From Streptomyces sp. SM10 (GTDB taxonomy: Bacteria; Actinomycetota; Actinomycetes; Streptomycetales; Streptomycetaceae), in contig NZ_NEUF01000030.1 of the NCBI RefSeq assembly GCF_002910915.1, forward strand, positions 1-64,000: a stretch of DNA of 64,000 nt. The letters run 5' to 3'. Every line of letters starts with the position of its first letter. Position 1 is the stretch's first letter. The notes under the pieces were generated by a model. That model ran no database searches. It was not told where the DNA came from and was given only the letters and a program-made list of their open reading frames with translations. This document shows, in pieces, positions 7,446 to 16,414 of this stretch. A program made the position numbers and the translations under genes.

Positions 7446-10400
7446 TCAGCGGCGCGGCTTGCGCCCGCCCCTGCCGGACCCGCCCTGGTCCTCGTCCTGG
7501 CCGCCGAGCAGTTCGTCGGCGAGGGACGGCAGATCGTCGAGCGGTGTCTCCTCGGCCCAGTCGGGACGCGGCCGCTTCGGACGGGCGGGGGTCTCCCGGG
7601 CCGCCCGTCCGGCCCGCGGGTCCTCGCTGACCTGGGGCAGTTCGCGGGTGCGCTCGTTCTCGCCCTCGGCAGCCGATGTGCGGCGTTCGTCGCGGAAGAC
7701 GCCCGGCGGCACCCGGTCCGAGGGGGCCTCGTCCCGCACGGGCGGCAGGACGGCCGTCTCGTCCGCATCACGCACGGGCGGGAGGACGGTCGTCTCGTCC
7801 GCGTCACGCTCCGGCCTGGCGACCGGCACGGGCTGCGTGATCTCGTTCGGGTTGACGACCGGGGTCGGGACGGTGAGCTCGTTGTCCTGCACCGGCGACG
7901 GTCCGGTGGACCCGGTGCCGGTACGCCCGGACTCGCGGGCACGCTCCGCGGACGCGGCGGCCGCGGCCTCCTCGGCCCGTGCGGCCGCCTCGGCCTCGGC
8001 CCGGCGGCGGGACTCCTCCGACCGGATCAGCGCCTCCTCCGCCTTGCGCTGCTTCTCCAGGCGCACTTCCTCCGCCTCCTTGCGCAGCCGCGCCTCCTCC
8101 AGGGCCTGCAGGCGCAGCCTCTCCTGCTCGGCCTCGCGCACCTGCTCCTCGGCCTCGAGACGGGCCCGCTCCTCCTCCGCACGGCGGCGGGCCTCCTCGG
8201 CGCGCTGCCTGGCCTCCTCCGCCTGCCGCTCGGCCTCGCGCTGCCGCGCCTCTTCCTCCTCGCGGCGCCTGCGCTCCTCCTCCTCGGCACGGAGCTTGGC
8301 GAGCTGAGCCTGCCGCTCGGCCTCCAGCCGCTCCTCCTCGGCCTTGCGTGCGGCCTCTTCCTCGGCCTTGCGCCTGGCCTCCTCCTCGGCGGCCCTGCGC
8401 GCCTCCTCCTGCGCCTTGATCTCGGCCTCGGAGAGCGGGAGGAGCCGGTCGAGCCGGTGGCGTACGACGGTGGTGATCGCCTGCGGCTCCTGCCCGGCGT
8501 CCACGACCAGGTAGCGGGCCGGATCGGCCGCGGCCAGCGTGAGGAACCCGGACCGCACCCGGGTGTGGAATTCCGCCGGCTCGGACTCCAGCCGGTCGGG
8601 TGCCTCGGTGAAGCGTTCCCGCGCGGTCTCCGGGTCGACGTCCAGGAGCACCGTCAGATGCGGCACGAGCCCGCTCGTCGCCCAGCGGGAGATCCGGGCG
8701 ATCTCGGTCGGGGCCAGGTCCCGGCCCGCGCCCTGGTAGGCGACGGACGAGTCGATGTAGCGGTCCGAGATGACGACCGCGCCGCGCTCCAGTGCCGGAC
8801 GGACCACCGAGTCCACGTGCTCGGCCCGGTCGGCGGCGTACAGCAGTGCCTCGGCCCGGTTCGACAGACCTGCCGACGAGACGTCAAGCAGGATCGAGCG
8901 CAGCCGCTTCCCGACGGGGGTGGCCCCCGGCTCGCGGGTCACGACGACCTCGTGGCCCTTGGCCCGGATCCACTCGGCGAGCGCCTCGACCTGGGTGGAC
9001 TTGCCGGCTCCGTCGCCGCCCTCCAGGACGAGGAAGAAACCGTTCGCCGCGGGCGCGACGGCGGGGTCGCCCCCACGCAGCGCCTCTCGCAGGTCACGGC
9101 GGAGCGGGACACCGGCACGGTCGTCGGTCCTGGCGAGGACGAGGACCGCGACGGGCAGCAGCAGCGCACCGATGAGCATCAGCGCGAAGGCCGCGCCGCC
9201 GTGCGCGAAGACGAAGTCGCCGGAGCCCAGACGGTGCCGGCCGATGGCTGCGGCGAGCAGCGGACCGCCCACCGCGCCGAGCGCGACGAGCACCCGGACG
9301 ACGGCCTGGAGGTGCTCGGCGGCCCGTGCCTGGTGGGCGGCCTCCGTCTCCTGGTCGATGACCGCGTGGCCGGTGTGGGCCGCGACCCCCGCCGAGTAGC
9401 CGGCGAGCAGCGCGATCAGCAGGCCGGTCGCGGTGTCGGGCACCAGGCCGAGTGCGAGGAGCGCCACCCCCGTGAGGGCGACGGCCAGGGCCAGCAGCCG
9501 GCGTCGCGACAGTGCGGGCAGCACCTTCTGCGCCGTACGGATGCCGAGCGCGGTGCCCCCGGTAAGGACCAAGGTCAGCAGGGCGAACGTGGCCGGTCCG
9601 CCCCCGAGGTCGGAGGCGTGCAGCACGGAGACGGAGGCGGCGGCGGCGATGGCTCCCGCGACCGCGGCGCACGCGGCGACGACCAGCGGGATGCTGCCGG
9701 TCCGGCCCTTGTCGGAACCCGTGCCGGCGGCCGGCCGGCGCAGGCCCTCCAGGGGCGAGCGCGGGCGGGGCGTCCGGGTGGCGGGAAGTTCGAGGAAGTA
9801 CAGGGTCGACACGGAGGCGGAGAAGAGTCCCGCCGCCACGTACGACCCGAGAGCGGCCTGGTGGAAGGAGAACCACTCGAAGCCGGTGCCCAGCAGTTCA
9901 CCGACCAGTGCGGCGACCACGAGGACCGCCGCGGCCGCGGGGACCGCGAGGAAGTTCGTCCGCAGGGACAGCCTGCGCAGGGCGTCGAGGTGGTCAGGCA
10001 GCGGGCGCACGGCGGCGCCCTCCGGCGGCGGGGCGGGGAGCAGCGCGGGAGCCGCGCTCTCCTTGGCCACCGCCCACAGACGTTCGCCGACACCGGCCAC
10101 GAAGACGGTGATCAGGATCATCATGAGTGCCTTGTCCGGCATCCAGTCGATCCACAGGGGCGCGACGACCAACAGCGCGAGCCGCAGCCCGTCGGCCCCG
10201 ATCATCAGCCAGCGGCGGTCGACCGGACCGCCGGGCGCAGTGAGCGCTGTCAGAGGCCCCAGGAGTACGGCTCCGAAGAGCACGGTGGAAAGAATCCGGG
10301 CACCGAACACGGCGGCGACGGCGAAGGCCGCCCCGCGGTATCCGGCCCCGAATGAGCCCTCGAGGACCGCCGCCTGCAGCGACAACAGCACAAGCACGAG

Positions 10401-10559
10401 AAGGGCGAGTGAATCGCCGATACTGCCGACGAGCTGGGCGCTCCACAACCGCCGGAGCGGGGGAATGCGCAACAGGGCTCGTACGGCGCGCTCGCGTGAG
10501 TCTGCGGCAAGTGTGTCGGAGGTGGGGCTCACGACCGGTGGCTGCTCGGCTCGCGTCAT
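7446..10559 (-). CDS. tmk: Thymidylate kinase with N-terminal transporter-like domain and C-terminal coiled coil
   Basis: A 1037-residue three-part protein. Residues about 25-480 form many hydrophobic helices (for example LLVLVLLSLQAAVL, ALLLPVAVLVLA) like a major-facilitator transporter but without a clear transport signature. Residues about 507-710 are a complete dTMP kinase: P-loop EGGDGAGKST (about 511-520), VVVTREPGATPVG, the DRY-like motif SDRYIDSSVAYQGAGR and LLDVDPETARER; it phosphorylates dTMP to dTDP. Residues about 710-880 are an almost uninterrupted Glu/Arg/Ala coiled coil, followed by a Pro/Glu-rich acidic tail. Typical bacterial Tmk is about 210 residues. Large fused Tmk proteins of this kind occur in Streptomyces, so the fusion is real rather than a join of neighbours. 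It implies a membrane-tethered nucleotide kinase. ATG at 10559. Confidence 0.92.
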   Translation of the reverse strand: MTRAEQPPVVSPTSDTLAADSRERAVRALLRIPPLRRLWSAQLVGSIGDSLALLVLVLLSLQAAVLEGSFGAGYRGAAFAVAAVFGARILSTVLFGAVLLGPLTALTAPGGPVDRRWLMIGADGLRLALLVVAPLWIDWMPDKALMMILITVFVAGVGERLWAVAKESAAPALLPAPPPEGAAVRPLPDHLDALRRLSLRTNFLAVPAAAAVLVVAALVGELLGTGFEWFSFHQAALGSYVAAGLFSASVSTLYFLELPATRTPRPRSPLEGLRRPAAGTGSDKGRTGSIPLVVAACAAVAGAIAAAASVSVLHASDLGGGPATFALLTLVLTGGTALGIRTAQKVLPALSRRRLLALAVALTGVALLALGLVPDTATGLLIALLAGYSAGVAAHTGHAVIDQETEAAHQARAAEHLQAVVRVLVALGAVGGPLLAAAIGRHRLGSGDFVFAHGGAAFALMLIGALLLPVAVLVLARTDDRAGVPLRRDLREALRGGDPAVAPAANGFFLVLEGGDGAGKSTQVEALAEWIRAKGHEVVVTREPGATPVGKRLRSILLDVSSAGLSNRAEALLYAADRAEHVDSVVRPALERGAVVISDRYIDSSVAYQGAGRDLAPTEIARISRWATSGLVPHLTVLLDVDPETARERFTEAPDRLESEPAEFHTRVRSGFLTLAAADPARYLVVDAGQEPQAITTVVRHRLDRLLPLSEAEIKAQEEARRAAEEEARRKAEEEAARKAEEERLEAERQAQLAKLRAEEEERRRREEEEARQREAERQAEEARQRAEEARRRAEEERARLEAEEQVREAEQERLRLQALEEARLRKEAEEVRLEKQRKAEEALIRSEESRRRAEAEAAARAEEAAAAASAERARESGRTGTGSTGPSPVQDNELTVPTPVVNPNEITQPVPVARPERDADETTVLPPVRDADETAVLPPVRDEAPSDRVPPGVFRDERRTSAAEGENERTRELPQVSEDPRAGRAARETPARPKRPRPDWAEETPLDDLPSLADELLGGQDEDQGGSGRGGRKPRR

Positions 10560-10644
10560 CCGCCCAGCCTATCGGGAGCGGCACGGTGCCCGGGGGCCGC
10601 GTCCGAACATATGCCCAACGGGCACACGGTCCGTACGACGAGCG

Positions 10645-10684
10645 AACGCCGGGAGGGCTGGGACGTCCCAGCCCTCCCGGCGTT
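10645..10684. terminator. 40-bp perfect palindrome downstream of topA
   Basis: AACGCCGGGAGGGCTGGGA, central CG, then its exact complement: a perfect 40-bp palindrome 24 bases past the topA stop and about 85 bases before the tmk start. No U-tract is present. It is the expected topA terminator and separates topA from tmk transcription. Confidence 0.8.
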
Positions 10685-10707
10685 GCGGTGCACGTCCGAA
10701 GCCGGTG

Positions 10708-13593
10708 TCAGCTCTCCTCGGACGAAGCCGTGGCCGTCTTCCTCGCCGCGGCCGTCGTCTTCTTCGCCGGCGCCTTCTTGGCGGCGGCCGTCGTCTTCTT
10801 CGCGGCCGTCGTCTTGGTGGCGGTCGTCTTCTTCGCGGCCGTCTTCTTCGCGGTCGCCTTCTTGGCCGTGGTGGCCTTCTTCGCGGTCGCCTTCTTCGCC
10901 GGAGCCTTCTTCGCCGTCTTCTTCTTCGCCGGCCCCTTGGCCCGCTTCTCGGCGAGCAGCTCGTAGCCGCGCTCCGGCGTGATGTCCTCGACGCTGTCGT
11001 CGGTCCGCAGCGTGGCGTTCGTCTCGCCGTCCGTGACGTACGCGCCGAAGCGGCCGTCCTTCACGACCACCGGGGCACCGCTCACCGGGTCCGTGCCCAG
11101 CTCCTTCAGCGGCGGCTTGGCCGCGGCCCGCCCGCGCTGCTTCGGCTGCGCGTAGATCGCCAGCGCCTCTTCGACCGTGATGTCGAAGAGCTGGTCCTCC
11201 GAGGTGAGCGAACGCGAGTCCGTGCCCTTCTTCAGGTACGGGCCGTAGCGGCCGTTCTGCGCGGTGATCTCGACGCCCTCGGCGTCCTCGCCGACGACCC
11301 GGGGCAGGGACATCAGCTTGAGAGCGTCGGCGAGGGTCACCGTGTCGAGTGACATCGACTTGAAGAGCGAGGCGGTCCGCGGCTTCACCGCGTTCTTGCC
11401 CGTCTTCGGCGTGCCCTCGGGCAGCACCTCGGTGACGTACGGGCCGTAGCGCCCGTCCTTCGCGATGATCTGGTTGCCGCTGACCGGGTCCGCACCGAGC
11501 TCGAAGTCGCCGCTCGGCTTGGCCAGCAGCTCCTCCGCCAGGGTCACGTCCAGCTCGTCGGGTGCCAGGTCCTCGGGCACGTCCGCGCGCTGGTGGCCCT
11601 CGGAGTCCTTCTCACCGCGCTCGATGTACGGGCCGTAGCGGCCGACACGGAGCTTGATGTCGTTACCGACGGGGAACGAGGAGATCTCCCGGGCGTCGAT
11701 GGCGCCGAGGTCCGTGACCAGCTCCTTCAGACCACCGAGGTGGTCCCCGTCCCCGTTGCCCGCGTCCGAGGCCGCGCCGGCACCGGCCGTGTCGCCGCCC
11801 GCGCCGAAGTAGAAGCGTCGCAGCCAGGGCACGGACTGGGCCTCGCCCCGCGCGATGCGGTCGAGGTCGTCCTCCATGCGGGCGGTGAAGTCGTAGTCGA
11901 CGAGCCGGCCGAAGTGCTTCTCCAGCAGGTTGACCACGGCGAACGAGAGGAACGACGGCACCAGGGCCGTGCCCTTCTTGAACACGTAGCCGCGGTCCAG
12001 GATCGTCCCGATGATCGAGGCGTACGTCGACGGACGGCCGATCTCGCGCTCTTCGAGCTCCTTGACCAGCGAGGCCTCGGTGTAGCGGGCCGGCGGCTTG
12101 GTGGCGTGCCCGTCGACGGTGACCTCGTCGGCGGTCAGCGCGTCGCCCTCGGCGACCTGCGGCAGACGGCGCTCACGGTCGTCCAGCTCGGCGTTCGGGT
12201 CGTCGGCCCCTTCGACGTACGCCTTCATGAAGCCGTGGAAGGTGATCGTCTTGCCGGACGCGGAGAACTCGGCGTCGCGTCCGTCGCTCGCCCGGCCACC
12301 GATCTTCACGGTCACGGAGTTACCCGTGGCGTCCTTCATCTGGGAGGCGACGGTCCGCTTCCAGATCAGCTCGTACAGCCGGAACTGGTCGCCGGTGAGA
12401 CCGGTCTCGGCGGGGGTGCGGAAGCGGTCGCCCGAGGGACGGATCGCCTCGTGCGCCTCCTGCGCGTTCTTGACCTTGCCCGCGTAGGTGCGCGGCTTGT
12501 CGGGGAGGTAGTTCGCCCCGTACAGCTGCGTGACCTGCGCCCGGGCCGCGGAGACCGCGGTGTCCGAGAGGGTCGTGGAGTCCGTACGCATATAGGTGAT
12601 GAAGCCGTTCTCGTACAGCTTCTGTGCCACCTGCATCGTGGCCTTCGCCCCGAAGCCCAGCTTCCGGCTCGCCTCCTGCTGGAGGGTCGTCGTCCGGAAG
12701 GGCGCGTACGGCGAGCGGCGGTAGGGCTTCGACTCGACCGAGCGGACCGCGAACGCGGAGTCGGCGAGCGCCGCCGCCAAGGCGCGGGCGTTCGTCTCGT
12801 CCAGGTGCAGTGTCTGGGCGGAGCCCTGCTTGAGCTGCCCGTCCGGACCGAAGTCACGGCCCTGGGCGATGCGCCGCCCGTCGACCGCGCTGAGGCGGGC
12901 GGTGAGCGTCGAGGGGTCGGATCCGTCACCGGTGCGCCCGGTGGCGAAGGTGCCCGTCAGGTCCCAGTACTCGGCGGAACGGAACGCGATGCGCTCGCGC
13001 TCGCGCTCGACGACCAGACGGGTCGCGACGGACTGGACGCGGCCTGCCGAGAGCTTCGGCATGACCTTCTTCCAGAGGACCGGCGAGACCTCGTAGCCGT
13101 AGAGGCGGTCGAGGATACGGCGGGTCTCCTGGGCGTCGACCATGCGCTGGTTCAGCTCGCGCGGGCTGGCGACGGCGGCCCGGATCGCGTCCTTGGTGAT
13201 CTCGTGGAAGACCATCCGGTGGACCGGGACCTTGGGCTTGAGAACTTCCTGCAGGTGCCACGCGATGGCTTCGCCCTCGCGGTCCTCATCGGTGGCGAGG
13301 AAGAGTTCGTCGGATTCGGCGAGGAGCTGCTTGAGCTTCCTGACCTGGGCTTTCTTGTCTGCGTTGACGACGTAGATCGGCTGGAAGTCGTTCTCGACGT
13401 CCACGCCGAGGCGGCGCACCTCACCGGTGTACTCGTCCGGCACCTCGGCGGCGCCGTTCGGCAGGTCGCGGATGTGCCCGACGCTCGCCTCGACGACGTA
13501 TCCGGGGCCGAGATAGCCCTTGATCGTCTTCGCCTTGGCAGGCGACTCGACAATGACGAGTCGGCGGCCTGCGGTCTCGCTGGTCGGGGACAA
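10708..13593 (-). CDS. topA: DNA topoisomerase I
   Basis: A 961-residue type IA topoisomerase that relaxes negative supercoils by cutting one strand. The Toprim domain starts RLVIVESPAKAKTIKGYL with the acidic motif ATDEDREGEA (about residues 100-109). The catalytic tyrosine lies in FITYMRTDSTTLSD (about residue 332). Instead of classical four-Cys zinc fingers, the C-terminal half carries four or more repeats of the type GRYGPYV, then a tail of about 80 residues built almost only of Lys, Ala and Thr (AKKATAKK repeats), known in actinobacterial TopA to raise processivity and DNA binding. The TTG at 13593 was chosen: GGAGAG lies ten bases upstream and the peptide SPTSETAGRRLVIVES matches relatives; upstream in-frame codons encode no conserved sequence. 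It is monocistronic. Confidence 0.95.
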   Translation of the reverse strand: MSPTSETAGRRLVIVESPAKAKTIKGYLGPGYVVEASVGHIRDLPNGAAEVPDEYTGEVRRLGVDVENDFQPIYVVNADKKAQVRKLKQLLAESDELFLATDEDREGEAIAWHLQEVLKPKVPVHRMVFHEITKDAIRAAVASPRELNQRMVDAQETRRILDRLYGYEVSPVLWKKVMPKLSAGRVQSVATRLVVERERERIAFRSAEYWDLTGTFATGRTGDGSDPSTLTARLSAVDGRRIAQGRDFGPDGQLKQGSAQTLHLDETNARALAAALADSAFAVRSVESKPYRRSPYAPFRTTTLQQEASRKLGFGAKATMQVAQKLYENGFITYMRTDSTTLSDTAVSAARAQVTQLYGANYLPDKPRTYAGKVKNAQEAHEAIRPSGDRFRTPAETGLTGDQFRLYELIWKRTVASQMKDATGNSVTVKIGGRASDGRDAEFSASGKTITFHGFMKAYVEGADDPNAELDDRERRLPQVAEGDALTADEVTVDGHATKPPARYTEASLVKELEEREIGRPSTYASIIGTILDRGYVFKKGTALVPSFLSFAVVNLLEKHFGRLVDYDFTARMEDDLDRIARGEAQSVPWLRRFYFGAGGDTAGAGAASDAGNGDGDHLGGLKELVTDLGAIDAREISSFPVGNDIKLRVGRYGPYIERGEKDSEGHQRADVPEDLAPDELDVTLAEELLAKPSGDFELGADPVSGNQIIAKDGRYGPYVTEVLPEGTPKTGKNAVKPRTASLFKSMSLDTVTLADALKLMSLPRVVGEDAEGVEITAQNGRYGPYLKKGTDSRSLTSEDQLFDITVEEALAIYAQPKQRGRAAAKPPLKELGTDPVSGAPVVVKDGRFGAYVTDGETNATLRTDDSVEDITPERGYELLAEKRAKGPAKKKTAKKAPAKKATAKKATTAKKATAKKTAAKKTTATKTTAAKKTTAAAKKAPAKKTTAAARKTATASSEES

Positions 13594-13872
13594 CTTCGCT
13601 CTTCTCTCCGGTCGGCACTCGTGGGCATCCGGGCAGCGGTATGGCGCTGCTCGCGGTGCTGTCGCTGCGGAGTGTGACGGTACAACCCGCCCCCGTGTCA
13701 AACGGCAAAAGCCCGCAACGGCCACTCGAACGGTAACCCGACTTCCGCCATTCCTGCCGCCCGGACCGGCCGGTCCGTCCCCCGCGGTGCTGTCGCCTGC
13801 GGGTTTCGGGGCCCTGTCGGGGAACCCCCGGGGAGGCTGCTCTACGGCCGCCCGCACTGCCGGGGATGTGGA

Positions 13873-14070
13873 TCAGATGCGGGTGAAGCACCACACGCCG
13901 AGGACGAGGAAGAGTACGCCGAAGAGCGTGGCGAGAGCGGTGGAGGCGACGGGGCTCACACCGAGCGCCACCGGCGCGCGCTGGATGGTGCGCGCCCCCG
14001 TCCAGACGAGGAGAGCGGCGCCGAACAGCGCGAATGCCGTACCGGCGAAGACCGCGGTGACGCTCTCCAT
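13873..14070 (-). CDS. Small two-helix membrane protein
   Basis: A 65-residue protein with two hydrophobic helices (about residues 4-24, TAFALFGAALLVWTG, and 42-62, ATLFGVLFLVLGVWCF) and a short basic connecting loop (ARTIQRAP). The ATG at 14070 has GAGGGG seven bases upstream. It lies upstream of topA on the same strand, 279 bases from the topA start, and seems to be its own transcription unit. I do not recognise a named family; small double-TM proteins at this locus are usual in Streptomyces. Function unknown. Confidence 0.65.
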   Translation of the reverse strand: MESVTAVFAGTAFALFGAALLVWTGARTIQRAPVALGVSPVASTALATLFGVLFLVLGVWCFTRI

Positions 14071-14650
14071 GGCCGAACCCCTCAACTCGTTCCCCGACTG
14101 CCGCCGTGGCGCTCGCGCGCCGCGTCGCCCGTGTCTGCCGGCCCCGCGCTGCGCGGACGGCTCGGCAGAGGGAGGCTGCCACGCCGGAGCGTCCTCGGCG
14201 CGAACCCCGGATGAACACCGCGCAGCCGCCCGGGGAACGGCCGTGAGCGGAACCCGCGGGCCGCGACGGACCGGGACACGAGCCGCCGAGGAGCCGCTGG
14301 TCGGAAGGGCGCCGGGTGTCGAAAGGCGCACTCCGGCGCCAGGAACGGAGGCGCGGCCGGGGGTCGTGGTCGACGCCATCGCCGGAGTCGGGCCGCCGGG
14401 CCGGCGACCGGGGGACGGAGCCACTGCCCGGCACCCGGCGGCGTACGCCGTCGCCGGGTGCCGGGTACGCCGCTGCCGGGTGCCACTGCAGCCACCTGTG
14501 CGGTCACCGGGTGTCGCCGCGTGTAACCGTGTCCCCGCGTGACGCCGTGCGCGGTGTGCGATGCGCGGTGTGCGATGCGCGGTGTGCGATGCGCGATGCG
14601 CGGTGTGCGATGCGCGGTGTGCGATGCGCGGTGTGCGATGCGCCGTCCGA
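14071..14650. other. Gene-free interval with GC-rich and repeated sequence
   Basis: Between the small membrane protein and the methyltransferase stop there is no convincing gene on either strand. 14440-14490 contains short reiterations of GCCGGGTGCC and GTACGCCG. 14549-14639 is the 14-bp tandem repeat listed separately. The rest shows no hairpin or promoter that I can support. Confidence 0.6.
14549..14639. repeat. 14-bp tandem repeat, six full copies plus a partial one
   Basis: The unit GCGCGGTGTGCGAT occurs at 14549, 14563, 14577, 14598, 14612 and 14626, with a partial seven-base unit (GCGCGAT) between the third and fourth copies. Copies are identical. It lies 12 bases past the methyltransferase stop (minus strand), hence in its 3' region. 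Fourteen is not a multiple of three, so it is unlikely to be coding. Confidence 0.9.
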
Positions 14651-16156
14651 TCAGCGCACCGGGTCCAGGAATCCTTCCTCCACCAGCAGCCGGATCGCCT
14701 GCGGAGTGCGGTCGCGCAGCAGCACCGGGTCCTCGGCCATCAACTGGGCGATGGCGTCCAGGATCCTGCCCGCGGGCAGCGAACCGTCGCACACCCCCGC
14801 GAACCCGGCCCCGACCGCGTCGACCTTGGTCGCCCGCCGCATCCCCCGGTGCTGACGCAGCACCACATGCTCGGGATCCTCGGCACCCGGCAGCCCGACC
14901 TGCTCCTGGACGACCTCCTCGGCGAGGGTGAAGTGGGCTGCGAGCAGAGCCGCGTCGTCGTGTTCCCGCAGGTAGTCCTGGCGTGCGAAGTGGGTCTCCA
15001 CAGCGGAGCCCAAGGGCTGCTCCACGGCGTGCGGCCACTCCTCGGCCACGAGCGAGGGGTTCCCGGCAGCGGCCGCCTCCGATCTGCGGAGAGTGATCCA
15101 GCCGAAGCCGACGGCCTTGGTGCTGCGCGCCTCGAACTCGTCCAGCCAGGCCTCGTAGCGCTCGGTGTACAGCGCGGGATCGGTGCGGTGGTCCCCGCTG
15201 TCGCGCAGCCACAGCTCGGCGTACTGCGTGATGTCCTGCACCTCGCGCTGCACGATCCAGGCGTCACAGCCGGCGGGCACCCACGAGCGCACCCTGTCCT
15301 GCCAGTCCTCGCCCTCCACGTGCTGCCAGTTGGCGAGGAACTGCGCGTACCCGCCGTCGTTGAGCCGGTCCCCGGCCTGCTGCACCAGGGTCCGGCAGAG
15401 GTCGTCACCGCCCATGCCGCCGTCGCGGTAGGTGAGCCGGGCACCGGGCGAGATCACGAAAGGCGGGTTGGACACGATCAGGTCGTACGTCTCGCCGTCG
15501 ACCGGTTCGAAGAGGGATCCCTCCCGCAGATCGGCGGGTGCCGCACCGGACAGGGCGAGGGTGAGGCGGGTGAACTCCAGAGCGCGCGGGTTGACGTCCG
15601 TGGCCGTGACACGGGTGGCGTGCTGGGCGGCGTGCAGGGCCTGGATGCCGGAGCCCGTGCCGAGATCGAGCGCCGAGGTCACGGGCTCGCGCACGGTGAT
15701 GCCGGCCAGCGTGGTGGAGGCTCCGCCGACCCCCAGGACGACACCTTCCTCGTGCGAGCCGATGCCACCGGCCCCGCCCACGGCGCACCCCAGGTCGGAG
15801 ACAATGAACCAGTCCTGGCCCTCGGGTCCTCCGTAGGGCCGCACGTCGACGGTCGCCCGGACGAGGTCGCCCTCAAGGACGGCCCAGCCGTCCTCCACGC
15901 ACTCCTCCAGCGGGAGTGCGGCGGCGGCCGCGGGCGCCGGCACGGGGCGCTGCAGAAGGAACAGCCGCACCAGCGTGTCGAGCGGCGATTCCCCCCGGGT
16001 GGCCCGCAGCGCCGGGACGGTCTCGCTGCGGGCGAGCGCGGCGTACGCGGGCGCACCGAGCCGTTCGAGGAGGCCGTCGGCGGTGAATGCCGCGCCGATC
16101 AGGGCTTCGCGGAGCCGGGGAGCGCGGTCGGATGCGGGGAGGCTGGTCGTACTCAC
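14651..16156 (-). CDS. Class I SAM-dependent methyltransferase (HemK/RlmG-like NPPF motif)
   Basis: A 501-residue cytoplasmic methyltransferase. Residues 1-150 form an N-terminal domain of unknown role. The Rossmann core starts with the SAM-binding motif ALDLGTGSGIQAL (about residues 165-177), then VTATDVNPRALEFTRL, and the catalytic VSNPPFVIS (about 228-236). NPPY/F motifs mark amino-methyltransferases acting on glutamine (PrmC) or on adenine/guanine in RNA or DNA; the protein is much longer than PrmC (about 280 residues) and lacks its usual N-terminal helical domain, so an RNA base is a reasonable guess only. The C-terminal 120 residues are a winged-helix-like extension. GTG at 16156. Monocistronic; the 14-bp repeat follows its stop. 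Confidence 0.82.
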   Translation of the reverse strand: MSTTSLPASDRAPRLREALIGAAFTADGLLERLGAPAYAALARSETVPALRATRGESPLDTLVRLFLLQRPVPAPAAAAALPLEECVEDGWAVLEGDLVRATVDVRPYGGPEGQDWFIVSDLGCAVGGAGGIGSHEEGVVLGVGGASTTLAGITVREPVTSALDLGTGSGIQALHAAQHATRVTATDVNPRALEFTRLTLALSGAAPADLREGSLFEPVDGETYDLIVSNPPFVISPGARLTYRDGGMGGDDLCRTLVQQAGDRLNDGGYAQFLANWQHVEGEDWQDRVRSWVPAGCDAWIVQREVQDITQYAELWLRDSGDHRTDPALYTERYEAWLDEFEARSTKAVGFGWITLRRSEAAAAGNPSLVAEEWPHAVEQPLGSAVETHFARQDYLREHDDAALLAAHFTLAEEVVQEQVGLPGAEDPEHVVLRQHRGMRRATKVDAVGAGFAGVCDGSLPAGRILDAIAQLMAEDPVLLRDRTPQAIRLLVEEGFLDPVR

Positions 16157-16414
16157 CCGACCATTGTGTCCGCTCCCGCCGACAAAGGCAGCGGCCCGGC
16201 GCCCACGAGGGCGGCCGGGCCACTGCGAGCGGGCCTTCTTCGCTACGGCCGCACGCTGTTCACCGCTTCGGACAGGCAAGGCCAACCCGGCCGTGACGGC
16301 GTGGACGGGCGAGGCCACCCCGGCCGTGACGACGGGCGGGACCACCCGCTGTCCTGGGCCTTCGCGCCCACGGCCTCCCGCCCGTCGGACGCCAGGTGAG
16401 CCGTCCTCCCGCCG

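Noticed and set aside
11593..13677. Plus-strand frame of about 690 codons
   Set aside because: Antisense shadow of topA with no protein-like motif.
14549..14639. Possible CRISPR array
   Set aside because: The repeats are 14 bp and directly adjacent, with no unique spacers and no cas genes; it is a simple tandem repeat.
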